Positions 16,710-25,889 of a DNA stretch of 64,000 nt are shown here, piece after piece. The stretch's first letter is position 1. Each line of letters begins with the position of its first letter. Source of the DNA: Thermotomaculum hydrothermale (GTDB lineage Bacteria > Acidobacteriota > Holophagae > Thermotomaculales > Thermotomaculaceae); the NCBI RefSeq assembly GCF_016592575.1, contig NZ_AP017470.1, forward strand, positions 62,001 to 126,000. Reading direction: 5' to 3'. A model generated the notes under the pieces. The model saw only the letters and a list, made by a program, of their open reading frames with translations. It was not told the origin of the DNA and did no database searches. A program made the translations under genes and the position numbers.

Positions 16710-18791
16710 ATGAAAGTTTATGAAACCAAGAACCTAAGGGTGGTTACCTTAGTAGGTCACGGAGACACCGGAAAAACATCTTTAACAAGTGCAATGTTAT
16801 TTAACGCTGGCGTAACAAATCGATTAACAAAGGTTGATGACGGAAACGCAATTACCGATTATGATCCTGAAGAAATTAAGAGAAAGATTTCATTAACAAC
16901 TTCATTGGCTTTTTTTGAGAGAAATAAAGTAAAAGTAAATATACTGGATACACCAGGTTATGGAAACTTTTTCCCGGAAGCAAGGGGGGCATTAAGAATT
17001 ACCGATTATGTTGGGTTTCTTGTTTGCGGAGTTTCAGGGGTTGAGGTTCAAACTGAAAAGGCATGGAAGATTGCAAAAGAGTTAGGTAAGCCAGGTTTTT
17101 TTGTGGTAAACAAACTTGATAGAGAAAATTCGGACTTTAACAAGGTAGTTGAAGGCATTCAGAAGAAGTTTGGAACTGAGGCTGTCCCGGTTGCAATTCC
17201 AGTGGGTAAAGAAAGTGGCTTTAAAGGAATGGTGGATATCCTTTCAAACACTGCGTATATTTACGAAGAAGAGGAAACAGGAAAATTCTCAAAAACCGAA
17301 GTTCCAGCAGATATGCAGGATGCTGTTCAGGAAGCAAGAGAAAAGTTAATGGAAACAATAGCTGAAAGTGATGAAGAGTTGATGGAAAAATTCTTTGAAG
17401 CTGGAGAGCTTTCTGACGAAGATATGAGAAAAGGGCTTGGAAAAGCGATTAAAAATAGAGAACTATTTCCTATTTTGCCTGCATCAGCTATAAAAAATAT
17501 TAATATTCATCAGCTAATGGATTTTATTGTTGATGTTCTTGATTCACCTTTTGGTCAGGAAAATGACGCGAAACTAAACGGTGAGGATATCAAGGTTAAA
17601 ATGGATCCTGAAGAAAAAACCAGTGTTTTTGTGTTTAAGGTAATTTCAGACCAGCATGCCGGAAGGATAAATATTTTCAGGGTAATGTCTGGTGTTTTAA
17701 ACGCTGATACTGTTTTAAGAAATACTGTAAAAGATATTGATGAGAAAATAGGCTCTATATTCCTATTGCAGGGTAAAGACCATGATAAAGTCGAAAAACT
17801 CTATGCTGGAGACATAGGCGGGGTTGCGAAGCTTAAAGAAACTTTTATTTCAGATACCCTTGCAGAAAAGGATTTTCCTGTTGTGTTTGAACCTATTAAA
17901 TTCCCTGAGCCTGCTATTTCTTTTGCAATTGAACCTAAATCAAAGGGCGACGAAGAAAAGATTTCAGCGGCTTTGAAAAAGATTAACGAAGAAGACCCGC
18001 TTTTAAAACTTGAAAGAGACCCGCAAACAAACCAGTTGCTTATTTCTGGTTCAGGTCAATTGCATGTTGAGGTTGCTCTGGCAAAGATGAAGGAAAGGTT
18101 TAAGGTTGATGCAGTACTATTGCCGCCAAAGGTTCCGTATAGAGAAACAATCAAGAAAAAGGTTGATGTTGAAGCCAAGTACAAGAAACAAACAGGTGGT
18201 AAAGGACAGTATGGCCACTGTAAGATTATTATGGAGCCACTGGAGAGAGGAAAAGACTTTGAATTTGAAGATAAGATTTTTGGCGGTGCTATTCCTAAAA
18301 CCTATATCCCTGCTGTTGAAAAGGGAATTCAGGAAGCGAGAATGAAGGGATATCTTGCAGGTTATCCAGTAGTTGATTTCAAGGTAACCTTATACGATGG
18401 TTCATATCATGAAGTTGACTCTTCTGAAATGGCTTTTAAAATTGCAGGTTCAATGGCCTTTAAAAAGGCTATGGAACAGGCAAAACCAACCCTTTTAGAA
18501 CCTATTATGCAGGTTGAAATTTATGCTCCCGAAGAGTTTATGGGCGATATTATGGGTGATTTAAATTCAAGAAGGGGAAGAATTCAGGGTATGGAAGCAG
18601 CAGGTGACAATCAGTTGATTAAAGCCCTTGTACCGATGGCTGAAATGCTTACCTATGAGTCTACTTTAAGGTCAATTACAGGAGGTAGAGGTACATTCCA
18701 TATGGAATTCTCCCATTACGAAGAGGTGCCTGCTAATATTCAGCAGAAGATTATTGAGGAGTATAAGAAACAGCAGGAAGAAAACGCTTAA
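16710..18791 (+). CDS. Elongation factor G paralogue (FusA2-type translational GTPase)
   Basis: A 693-residue EF-G-like GTPase. The G1 motif is GHGDTGKTS (residues 16-24) instead of the canonical AHIDAGKTT of FusA; G3 is DTPGYGNF and G4 is NKLDRE. Domains II to V follow with the usual RDPQTNQLLISGSGQLHVE and RGRIQGMEA segments. This G1 variant and the lack of a str operon mark it as the divergent EF-G-like paralogue found in several diderm phyla, whose exact function is unsettled. The canonical fusA is presumably elsewhere. GGAGGAG precedes the ATG. A small membrane protein gene follows after 15 bases. Confidence 0.88.
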   Translation: MKVYETKNLRVVTLVGHGDTGKTSLTSAMLFNAGVTNRLTKVDDGNAITDYDPEEIKRKISLTTSLAFFERNKVKVNILDTPGYGNFFPEARGALRITDYVGFLVCGVSGVEVQTEKAWKIAKELGKPGFFVVNKLDRENSDFNKVVEGIQKKFGTEAVPVAIPVGKESGFKGMVDILSNTAYIYEEEETGKFSKTEVPADMQDAVQEAREKLMETIAESDEELMEKFFEAGELSDEDMRKGLGKAIKNRELFPILPASAIKNINIHQLMDFIVDVLDSPFGQENDAKLNGEDIKVKMDPEEKTSVFVFKVISDQHAGRINIFRVMSGVLNADTVLRNTVKDIDEKIGSIFLLQGKDHDKVEKLYAGDIGGVAKLKETFISDTLAEKDFPVVFEPIKFPEPAISFAIEPKSKGDEEKISAALKKINEEDPLLKLERDPQTNQLLISGSGQLHVEVALAKMKERFKVDAVLLPPKVPYRETIKKKVDVEAKYKKQTGGKGQYGHCKIIMEPLERGKDFEFEDKIFGGAIPKTYIPAVEKGIQEARMKGYLAGYPVVDFKVTLYDGSYHEVDSSEMAFKIAGSMAFKKAMEQAKPTLLEPIMQVEIYAPEEFMGDIMGDLNSRRGRIQGMEAAGDNQLIKALVPMAEMLTYESTLRSITGGRGTFHMEFSHYEEVPANIQQKIIEEYKKQQEENA

Positions 18792-18806
18792 TATAAGAGG
18801 TGAAAT

Positions 18807-18977
18807 ATGGGAATTGTTGAATTAACAGTAATTTTTGTTTTAATCCTTTACCTGTTTGCTATTGATTGGAAAAGCTTTTTTGATTATGTCAAACAGGGTG
18901 CATGGTTTTTCATTGTGGTTTACTTTTTTTTAGGTCTTGCTATCTATAAATTCTTTTTGCATGGAATAGGCCATTAA
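18807..18977 (+). CDS. Small membrane protein, 56 residues
   Basis: ATG at 18807 with AAGAGGTG a few bases upstream, ending with TAA at 18975-18977; the last A is the first base of the next ATG. The product has two hydrophobic segments (about 4-18 and 32-50) separated by a polar loop (DWKSFFDYVKQGA). I do not recognise the family. A well-placed ribosome binding site and overlap with the next gene make it a real gene, cotranscribed with the EF-G paralogue and the lipoprotein. Confidence 0.7.
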   Translation: MGIVELTVIFVLILYLFAIDWKSFFDYVKQGAWFFIVVYFFLGLAIYKFFLHGIGH

Positions 18978-19510
18978 TGAAGAAACTGTTGCTTTTATTT
19001 GCTGCAACAATATTTTTGCTTTCGGGGGTTTCCTGTGAGAAAAAGGAGCCCCCAAAGGCTGCTTTAATTCTGAAAAAAGCAGATTATTTTTACGAGAAAG
19101 GTGATTTTAGAAAAGCGCTTTTACTGTATAAACATGTAATGGAGGCTTATCCGGAAACAAAAAGTGGAAAGATTGCTGCTGAAAACTATGTAAGGTATTC
19201 GCAGATGCTTCAATCTGAAATTGAGGCTAACAAAAAGATTAACTTTGACAGGACAAAGAAATTAGCAAGAGCGGTAGAGCTTTATTATAGAGACCATAGA
19301 AGATATCCCAATTCTGTAACTGATTTAATTCCAAAGTACATTCCCAAAAAGATTGTTGATGTTTGGGGAAATCCCATTGTGTACAAAAAGACAAAAGATG
19401 GCTATGTTGTTGCGTGTTTTGGTAAAGATGGAATTATCGGTGGTATAGATGAAGATACTGATTTTTTTATCCAAAATGGAGAGGTTGTAACAACACCTGA
19501 AATAAAATGA
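18977..19510 (+). CDS. Lipoprotein-like protein with TPR and pseudopilin-type C-terminus
   Basis: A 177-residue secreted protein. The N-terminus (MKKLLLLF to Cys20) is a signal peptide with a loosely lipobox-like GVSC. Residues 30-75 look like a tetratricopeptide helix pair (ADYFYEKGDFRKALLLYKHV). From about residue 90 comes an LARAVELYYRDHRRYP helix, then DVWGNPIVYKK and a GKDGIIGGIDEDTD segment. These mimic the globular domain of type II secretion major pseudopilins (GspG), including the calcium-loop region, but there is no prepilin leader. It probably sits on the outer-membrane periplasmic face. The function is unknown. Confidence 0.7.
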   Translation: MKKLLLLFAATIFLLSGVSCEKKEPPKAALILKKADYFYEKGDFRKALLLYKHVMEAYPETKSGKIAAENYVRYSQMLQSEIEANKKINFDRTKKLARAVELYYRDHRRYPNSVTDLIPKYIPKKIVDVWGNPIVYKKTKDGYVVACFGKDGIIGGIDEDTDFFIQNGEVVTTPEIK

Positions 19511-20562
19511 TTTTTAACTCTGCAAAAAAAGAGATTTTAAAAGAGATAAAAGAAAAAGGCGATATCCCGTTTAAGCGTTTCATGGAGATATGCCTTTATC
19601 ACCCTAAATACGGCTATTACAGAAATGTAAAAAAGTTAGGCAGGGAAGGGGATTTTTTTACCTCTGCACATTTAGGCACAATTTTAGGAAAGGTAATAGC
19701 TAAAGTAGCTGAAAATTATTTTGAAGATGACGAGACGGTTCAGGTTGTTGAGTTAGGTGCAGGGGAAGGTTTGCTTGCAAAGGATTTTCTTGATTTTTTT
19801 GTTGGGGAGAATATTGATAAGTATTCTAAAATAACCTACCACATTGTAGAAGGGAATCAATCTGTTTATAAGGAGATTGAAAAAAATCTTAAAGAGCATT
19901 CTTCAAAGTTTATAATTTATTCTTCAATTGAAGAATTGCCTGAATTACCAAAGGCTTTTATCTTTTCAAACGAGTTTTTTGATGCCTTTCCTGTGCATAT
20001 AGTTTCAAAGAAAAAGGGGATACTCTCCGAATTGTACATTGGTTACAAAGATGGGATGTATGTTAAAAGGTTTAAACTCCCTTCAAAAGAGGTTTTAAAA
20101 GAAGTTGAGGAATTAAAAATAGAGGTTTGTGAAGACTGTGAATTTGAAGTAAATTCAGATATTGAAGCCATTTATAAACTTTTAAGCAGTAAATTTAATA
20201 AAATAAAGATGGTCACTGTTGACTATGGCTATGGGCAGGAAGAGTTATACCACCCTGATAGAAAAAACGGCACAATAATGGGATATTACAAGCATAAGGC
20301 TTATGAAAATGTTTTCCAATTTGAGGGCGAAATGGACATAACATCCCATGTTAACTTTGATGCATTAATCCATTATGGGAGAAAATACGGAATAGAAAGT
20401 GTGTATTTCAAAAATCAGAGAACCTTTCTCCTTGATAATGGCCTTTTTGAGGTTTTAAAAGAGGGAGAAGAGTTGTCGTTAAAAGATTCCTTCCAGTTAA
20501 AAACCCTTTTGCTCCCCAATTCAATGGGAGATATTTTTAAAGTTTTAATTCAGGAAAAGTAA
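19507..20562 (+). CDS. MidA/NDUFAF7-family (DUF185) SAM-dependent methyltransferase
   Basis: A 351-residue protein. The family-specific N-terminus RFMEICLYHPKYGYY leads into EGDFFTSAHLGTILGK, the SAM-binding VVELGAGEGLLAKD (near residue 80), and FSNEFFDAFPVHIV. These match the DUF185 family, whose mitochondrial member NDUFAF7 methylates an arginine in a complex I subunit; bacterial targets are mostly unknown. The start overlaps the lipoprotein stop (ATGA). No NADH dehydrogenase genes are in view. Confidence 0.85.
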   Translation: MIFNSAKKEILKEIKEKGDIPFKRFMEICLYHPKYGYYRNVKKLGREGDFFTSAHLGTILGKVIAKVAENYFEDDETVQVVELGAGEGLLAKDFLDFFVGENIDKYSKITYHIVEGNQSVYKEIEKNLKEHSSKFIIYSSIEELPELPKAFIFSNEFFDAFPVHIVSKKKGILSELYIGYKDGMYVKRFKLPSKEVLKEVEELKIEVCEDCEFEVNSDIEAIYKLLSSKFNKIKMVTVDYGYGQEELYHPDRKNGTIMGYYKHKAYENVFQFEGEMDITSHVNFDALIHYGRKYGIESVYFKNQRTFLLDNGLFEVLKEGEELSLKDSFQLKTLLLPNSMGDIFKVLIQEK

Positions 20563-20596
20563 TTTTTTCAAAAATCACGGCTAAACAATTGAACTA

Positions 20597-20621
20597 TGGT
20601 TTATAATATTGGTATAAACCA
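20597..20621. promoter_or_regulatory. Palindromic operator overlapping a TATAAT box
   Basis: TGGTTTATA at 20597-20605 and TATAAACCA at 20613-20621 are perfect 9-base inverted arms around a 7-base centre. TATAAT at 20602-20607 lies inside the left arm, 34 bases before the ATG of the enoate reductase gene. This geometry is typical of a dimeric repressor site (for instance TetR-like) covering the -10 box. No obvious -35 box is present at the expected distance. Confidence 0.6.
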
Positions 20622-20640
20622 AAACTTAAAGGAGGGGTTT

Positions 20641-22551
20641 ATGATTTACAATAACCCTGTTAAATTAAAGAATTTATCTCTTAAAAACAGGTATATTATG
20701 GCACCTGTTAAAACAGCCTATGGAAATCTAAAGGGAGAGGTTACTGAAAGGCATTTAACTTACTATAAAAACATTGCAAACGGTGGTGTTTCCCTTGTTA
20801 TACTTGAGCCTGTCTCTGTTACTCAAAGCGGTAAGGAACACCCAAAGCAGATAACAATTCACCTTCCTGAAAGTGTTGAAAATTTAAAAAAGATAACAGA
20901 TTTACTCCACCAGCACGGCGTTTATGCATGCCTTAATTTAAACCATGCAGGAAGGGCTGCAAACCCAAAGGCAACCGGCATGCCAGTAAAAGCCCCATCT
21001 CCAATTCCCTGTCCAACGACAGGGCAAACGCCAGAAGAGTTAACTGAAAAAGAGATTAACGAGATTCTTGAAGGATACAAAACTGCTGTAATCAGAGCAA
21101 AGGAGGCCGGTTTTGATGCAATTGAAATTCAGGCAGGACACGGTTATTTAATTCATCAATTTTTATCAGACAGGTTGAACAAAAGAGATGGCGAATACGG
21201 TAAGGATAAAAGCCTTTTTATGAAAAAGGTGTTTGACATTGTGAAAGAAAACAGGGGAGATTTAGTTGTATTTGTCAGGATTTCTGCAAGTGAATTTGTT
21301 GAAGGCGGATTTAAGCCTGAAGATAACAAAATTATTCTTGATTTAGCAAAGGAATACGGGTTTGATGCAATTCACTGCGGGCTTGGAAATGCCTGTGATA
21401 CTCCACCATGGTATTACTCCCACATGGCACTTCCAGAGGAAAAGCAGATTGAGGCTTTAAAGACGATTAGAAAATTAACAGATTTGCCTATAATTGCTGC
21501 AGGAAGGATGGCGTCCATTGAAAAGTTAAAGTTGCTGGAAAAAGAAAAAATCGCAGATTTTATTGCCTTTGGCAGGCCTCTTGTTGCAGACCCAAATTTA
21601 CCTGAAAAACTTGTTGAGGACAAAATTGACGACATTGTTTACTGCGGTTACTGTTTGCAGGGGTGTCTGGCAAATGTAAAAAACGGAACAGGTTTAGGTT
21701 GCATTGTTAACCCTGAAATAGACAAAGAGCCTGTTGAACAGGTTGAAAAGCCCAAAAAAATTGCGGTTGTAGGAGGAGGCCCTGCAGGTATGAGTGCAGC
21801 AATCACTTTGGCAAAACAGGGGCACAATGTTACTCTATTTGAAAAAAAGGATAAATTAGGCGGTCAGTTCAGGCTTGCACCACTTGCTCCAGGTAAAAAA
21901 AGCATGGAAAGGCCTCTTAAATCTCTTGTAAAACAAACAGAAAAATTTGTAAAAGATATCAGGCTTAACACTAAATTTACAGTTGATATGGCAGATGATT
22001 TTGACGCTGTCATTGTTGCAACAGGGGCTATTCCAGAGTTCCCTGAAGTAATTAACCTTTCTTCTGTTTACCACATCACAGCTGTTGATTTCTTTGAGGG
22101 AAAGGCAGAGGTTAAGGGCAAAAGAATTTTAATAATTGGTGCTGGAATGGTTGGAATGGAAGTGGCAGAGTTGCTGGTAAACAAAGGCTATGATGTTGTT
22201 ATTACCAAGAGGACAGATACAATTGCAAATGACATGGAGGTGATTACTAAAAAGCTTATGTTTAAAAGGCTTGAAAGCAAAAACAATATCAAAATAATGC
22301 CAAATACCTATGTGCTTGAATTCCAAAAAGAAAGGGTTTATTGCAAGGTTGAGGGAAAGAATGTTTTTCTTGAACCATTTGACACAGTGATAATAGCATC
22401 GGGGATGAAACCGTTAAACACTCTTGCTGAGGAATTGAAAAACAAAGGAAATATTGAATATTACTTAATTGGAGACGCTGAAAAACCCTCAGACATTTAC
22501 AATGCCACCCAGAGGGGATATAATATTGCAATTGATTTAAGGGAGGAATGA
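20641..22551 (+). CDS. Old-yellow-enzyme-type enoate / 2,4-dienoyl-CoA reductase family flavoprotein
   Basis: A 636-residue multi-cofactor oxidoreductase. Residues 1-330 form an FMN TIM barrel (NRYIMAPVKTAYG, LNLNHAGRA, EIQAGHGYLIHQFLS). A 4Fe-4S ligand set follows, CGYCLQGC plus a Cys 12 residues on. Next come a FAD-binding Rossmann fold (AVVGGGPAGMSAAITLA) and an NAD-binding fold (RILIIGAGMVGMEVAELL). Electrons pass from NAD(P)H via FAD and Fe-S to FMN, which reduces an activated C=C bond; the real substrate is unknown. The start at 20641, with AAGGAGGGG, is chosen over 20596, which lies inside the operator. It is cotranscribed with the DUF1858 gene. Confidence 0.9.
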   Translation: MIYNNPVKLKNLSLKNRYIMAPVKTAYGNLKGEVTERHLTYYKNIANGGVSLVILEPVSVTQSGKEHPKQITIHLPESVENLKKITDLLHQHGVYACLNLNHAGRAANPKATGMPVKAPSPIPCPTTGQTPEELTEKEINEILEGYKTAVIRAKEAGFDAIEIQAGHGYLIHQFLSDRLNKRDGEYGKDKSLFMKKVFDIVKENRGDLVVFVRISASEFVEGGFKPEDNKIILDLAKEYGFDAIHCGLGNACDTPPWYYSHMALPEEKQIEALKTIRKLTDLPIIAAGRMASIEKLKLLEKEKIADFIAFGRPLVADPNLPEKLVEDKIDDIVYCGYCLQGCLANVKNGTGLGCIVNPEIDKEPVEQVEKPKKIAVVGGGPAGMSAAITLAKQGHNVTLFEKKDKLGGQFRLAPLAPGKKSMERPLKSLVKQTEKFVKDIRLNTKFTVDMADDFDAVIVATGAIPEFPEVINLSSVYHITAVDFFEGKAEVKGKRILIIGAGMVGMEVAELLVNKGYDVVITKRTDTIANDMEVITKKLMFKRLESKNNIKIMPNTYVLEFQKERVYCKVEGKNVFLEPFDTVIIASGMKPLNTLAEELKNKGNIEYYLIGDAEKPSDIYNATQRGYNIAIDLREE

Positions 22552-22552
22552 T

Positions 22553-22765
22553 ATGGTGCAGATAAAACCAGAGGATTTGGTGGAAGATGTTATTCAGAAG
22601 TATCCTCAAACAGTAAAGATTTTTATGGATTTTGATTTTCCATGTTTAATTTGCGGAGAGCCTGTATGGGGTACAATTAAAGAAAACGCCGATAGAAGTG
22701 GGGTTACTGGAGATAAATTTGACAAAATGATGGAGGCTCTCAATAAAGCGGTGGAGAATGAATAG
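22553..22765 (+). CDS. DUF1858 domain protein
   Basis: A 70-residue protein consisting of one DUF1858 domain (VEDVIQKYPQTVKIFMDF followed by CLICGEP). The two cysteines (C-L-I-C) are characteristic of members associated with anaerobic redox metabolism; the family's role is unknown. It begins one base after the reductase stop, so the two are translationally linked and the protein may help that flavoenzyme. A terminator follows. Confidence 0.82.
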   Translation: MVQIKPEDLVEDVIQKYPQTVKIFMDFDFPCLICGEPVWGTIKENADRSGVTGDKFDKMMEALNKAVENE

Positions 22766-22784
22766 ATATTGATTGAATAAAGGA

Positions 22785-22807
22785 GGGGGCATTAAGCCCC
22801 CTTTTTT
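22785..22807. terminator. Bidirectional terminator
   Basis: GGGGGC at 22785-22790, loop ATTAA, GCCCCC at 22796-22801, then a T-run; an A-run on the left lets it also end the convergent RND operon on the minus strand. Confidence 0.85.
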
Positions 22808-25800
22808 ATTTTCTAAACCATTTGTAAAATGATGGAATTATTAACAGGGTTAATACCGTTGAGGTTATTAGCCCACCTATCACGACAATTGCAAGAGGTT
22901 TTTGAACCTCGCTACCTGTTCCAGTAGATAAGAGCAGTGGGATTAACCCTAATGCAGTGGTTAAAGCAGTCATAAGAACAGGCCTTAACCTTAATGTTGC
23001 GCCTTTTACTGAGGCTGCATCAACCTCAATTCCTTCTTCTGTAAGCTGGTTTAGATAGCTTACAAGCACCATTGCGTTTTCAAGCGCAATTCCGAAAAGT
23101 GCAATAAATCCGACAGATGCAGGCACAGAAAGGTTTTGTCCTGTTAGGTATAAAGCCCATATGCCTCCCACAAGAGCAAGCGGGATGTTTAAGAGAATTA
23201 AAGTTGCATTTTTCATTGAGCCGAATGAAGAGTAAAGCAATAGAGTAACCAATAAAAGGGTTATGGGGATAACAATAGCAAGTCTTTTGTTTGCCTGTTG
23301 CTGAAGTTTAAACTGTCCTCCCCAGGTTAAAAAGTATCCTGGAGGGAGTTTTACTTTTTCCCCAATAATGCTGCTTGCCTCTTCAACGAAAGAACCTATA
23401 TCCCTGTCAACAACATTACACTGGATTGTAATAAACCTTTGCCCGTTTTCCCTGGTAATTTGCCTTGGCCCTATGATTTCTTTTACTGTTGCAAGTTCAG
23501 ATAGGGGTATTTTTATACCATTTGAGGAAGTAACTATAAGGTTTTTTATCTTGTTAACAGAATCTCTTTCATGTTTTGCAAATCTTACAAATATGTCAAA
23601 CCTTTTTGTTCCTTCAAATATTTTTCCTACAACCTCTCCACCTACAGCCGCTTTAATAAGAACCTGTATATCGTTAATGTTTATTCCATACCTTGCAATC
23701 TTTTTTCTATCAGGGACAATTACAATTTGCGGTGTACCTGAAACCTGGTCAACCTGTACATCTGTGGCTCCTTTTACTGTTTGAAGCACTTCGGCAATTT
23801 TGTCAGCCTTTTCTTTAAGTGTGTTAAGGTCTTCACCAAATAGTTTTAAGGCAAGTTCAGCTCTTACTCCTTCAAGCAGTTCGTCAACAGTCATTTCAAT
23901 AGGCTGTGTCAGGTTAACAAGGATACCCGGGATTTCCCCTAATTCACTTCTTATTGTTTTTTCAATATACTCCTGGTCTCCCTTCTTTCTCCACTGATTT
24001 TTAGATTTTAAAATTACATATATTTCGGCTGAGTTTATTGGGTCTGTGTGAGCACCAACTTCCCCTCTACCTATTCTGGTAATAACTTCTTTCACTTCTG
24101 GAATTTTTAATAGCCTTTTTTCAACAATCATTGCATATTTCTTACTTTGATTAAGAGATATTGAGGGGGGCATTGTCAATCTAACAATTATTGTTCCCTC
24201 TTTTAGTTCAGGAGTAAATTCTGACCCTAATTGCGGGAATATAATTATCCCGCTTAATAAGAGTATCCCTGCAATAACCAAAGCTAATTTTCTATGATTT
24301 ACAAACTTTTCAACAAGGGGTTTGTAAGAGTTTGACATTTTTTCAAGTAAAATTTCCCCTTTGCTTTTGCCTGTTCCAACTTTGTTTTTAAGAAGGAAGC
24401 TGGAAATTGTAGGAGCTAAAAACAGGGTATATATTAAAGAGCCTAACATTGCTAACGCCACTGTATAGGCAAGAGGCCTGAATGTTTTTCCTTCAACACC
24501 CTGCAATGTGAAAAGAGGTAGAAATACTATGATGATTATTGAAATTGCAAAGATAATAGGCTTGTAAATTTCAGCACTTGCTGTTTTTACTACCTCAAAG
24601 ATAGATTTTTTTCCTTCTCCACTTTTTAAATGCCTGTCAATGTTTTCCACCACAACAATGGTGCCGTCAACAAGCATTCCTATTGCAATGGCAAGGCCTC
24701 CCAGAGACATCAGGTTTGCAGACATCCCAAGTAATTTCATCCCTATAAATGTAAAAAGAATGGAAAAGGGGATAGAGCCTGCAACTACAATGCTTGGTCT
24801 GAATTCTCCCATAAAAATAAAGAGTATAAGAATAACAAGCAGTATTCCTTGAAGAAGTGCGTCTCTAACAGTTGAAACCGAGGCCTCAACAATATCTTTT
24901 TGCTGGTAATACGGTACAATTTCAATGCCTTTTGGAAGAGATTTGTTTATCTCTTTAATCTTTTCTTCAACATTTTTAATTACTTCGGAGGAGTTTGTGC
25001 CGTAAAGTTTTACAACCATTCCAGCAACAACTTCCTGAACACCGTTTCTTGTTTGAATTCCCCTTCTAATTGCTCCACCTATTTTAATTTTTGCAATATT
25101 TTTCAAGTATACAGGTCTTCCATCAAAGGTTTTGATTACAATATTTTCCATATCCTTAATGTTTTGAACAAGACCAATCGACCTGATAACAGCCTCTTCC
25201 CCATTTTTTTCAATAAAAGAACCGCCTACATTCAGGTTGTTTTCTTTAATTTTTTCTATAATATCCTGAAGAGTGATGTTGTAGGTAAGCAATGCCTGTG
25301 GGTTTATTATAACCTGATACTGTTTTTCAAATCCCCCTATGCCTAAAACTTCAGTTACTCCTTTAACTGTTAATAACTGGTATTTTATAATCCAGTCCTG
25401 AATAGTCCTTAAATCTGTTAAAGAGTATTTTCCTGTATTATCTTTTAAATAGTAGAAGAGAACCAATCCCATTCCTGTTGAGATAGGCCCCATTTTGGGC
25501 TCTCCAAAGCCTTCAGGGATTGATTCCTTTGCTTCCTGAAGCTTTTCTCCTACAAGTTGCCTGCAAAAGTAAATGTCCATTCCCTCTTTAAAGTATATGT
25601 TTACCACAGAAAGCCCAAAGTTTGATACTGATCGAATTTCCTCAATCCCCGGTAAGCCTGTCATTGCTGTTTCTATTGGGAATGTAATATACTTTTCAAT
25701 TTCTTCTGGGGCAAGTCCTTGAGTTTCTGTAAAAACCTGGACGAGATTGGGAGAAACATCGGGAAAAGCGTCCACAGGGAGCTTTTTGTATGAGTATATT

Positions 25801-25877
25801 CCCGCTCCCATAACAATTACAGCTAAAAGGAGAATAAAAAGCCTTTTTTCCAATAATATTTCAAGTATTTTTTTCAT
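22806..25877 (-). CDS. CzcA/CusA-family heavy-metal efflux RND pump
   Basis: A 1023-residue inner-membrane proton antiporter of the HME-RND group. It has the twelve-segment layout with two large periplasmic porter domains. The N-terminal PVDAFPDVSPNLVQV is typical of CzcA/CusA, and IGMLVDGTIVVVENID in TM4 carries the conserved Asp and Glu of the proton relay. The C-terminal STGTGSEVQKPLA repeats the HME signature. It drives metal ions (Cu/Ag or Co/Zn/Cd; not distinguishable by eye) through the adaptor and TolC-like channel encoded upstream. The gene is the last of a four-gene minus-strand operon. Confidence 0.92.
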   Translation of the reverse strand: MKKILEILLEKRLFILLLAVIVMGAGIYSYKKLPVDAFPDVSPNLVQVFTETQGLAPEEIEKYITFPIETAMTGLPGIEEIRSVSNFGLSVVNIYFKEGMDIYFCRQLVGEKLQEAKESIPEGFGEPKMGPISTGMGLVLFYYLKDNTGKYSLTDLRTIQDWIIKYQLLTVKGVTEVLGIGGFEKQYQVIINPQALLTYNITLQDIIEKIKENNLNVGGSFIEKNGEEAVIRSIGLVQNIKDMENIVIKTFDGRPVYLKNIAKIKIGGAIRRGIQTRNGVQEVVAGMVVKLYGTNSSEVIKNVEEKIKEINKSLPKGIEIVPYYQQKDIVEASVSTVRDALLQGILLVILILFIFMGEFRPSIVVAGSIPFSILFTFIGMKLLGMSANLMSLGGLAIAIGMLVDGTIVVVENIDRHLKSGEGKKSIFEVVKTASAEIYKPIIFAISIIIIVFLPLFTLQGVEGKTFRPLAYTVALAMLGSLIYTLFLAPTISSFLLKNKVGTGKSKGEILLEKMSNSYKPLVEKFVNHRKLALVIAGILLLSGIIIFPQLGSEFTPELKEGTIIVRLTMPPSISLNQSKKYAMIVEKRLLKIPEVKEVITRIGRGEVGAHTDPINSAEIYVILKSKNQWRKKGDQEYIEKTIRSELGEIPGILVNLTQPIEMTVDELLEGVRAELALKLFGEDLNTLKEKADKIAEVLQTVKGATDVQVDQVSGTPQIVIVPDRKKIARYGININDIQVLIKAAVGGEVVGKIFEGTKRFDIFVRFAKHERDSVNKIKNLIVTSSNGIKIPLSELATVKEIIGPRQITRENGQRFITIQCNVVDRDIGSFVEEASSIIGEKVKLPPGYFLTWGGQFKLQQQANKRLAIVIPITLLLVTLLLYSSFGSMKNATLILLNIPLALVGGIWALYLTGQNLSVPASVGFIALFGIALENAMVLVSYLNQLTEEGIEVDAASVKGATLRLRPVLMTALTTALGLIPLLLSTGTGSEVQKPLAIVVIGGLITSTVLTLLIIPSFYKWFRK

Positions 25878-25889
25878 TGTTTCACCCCT

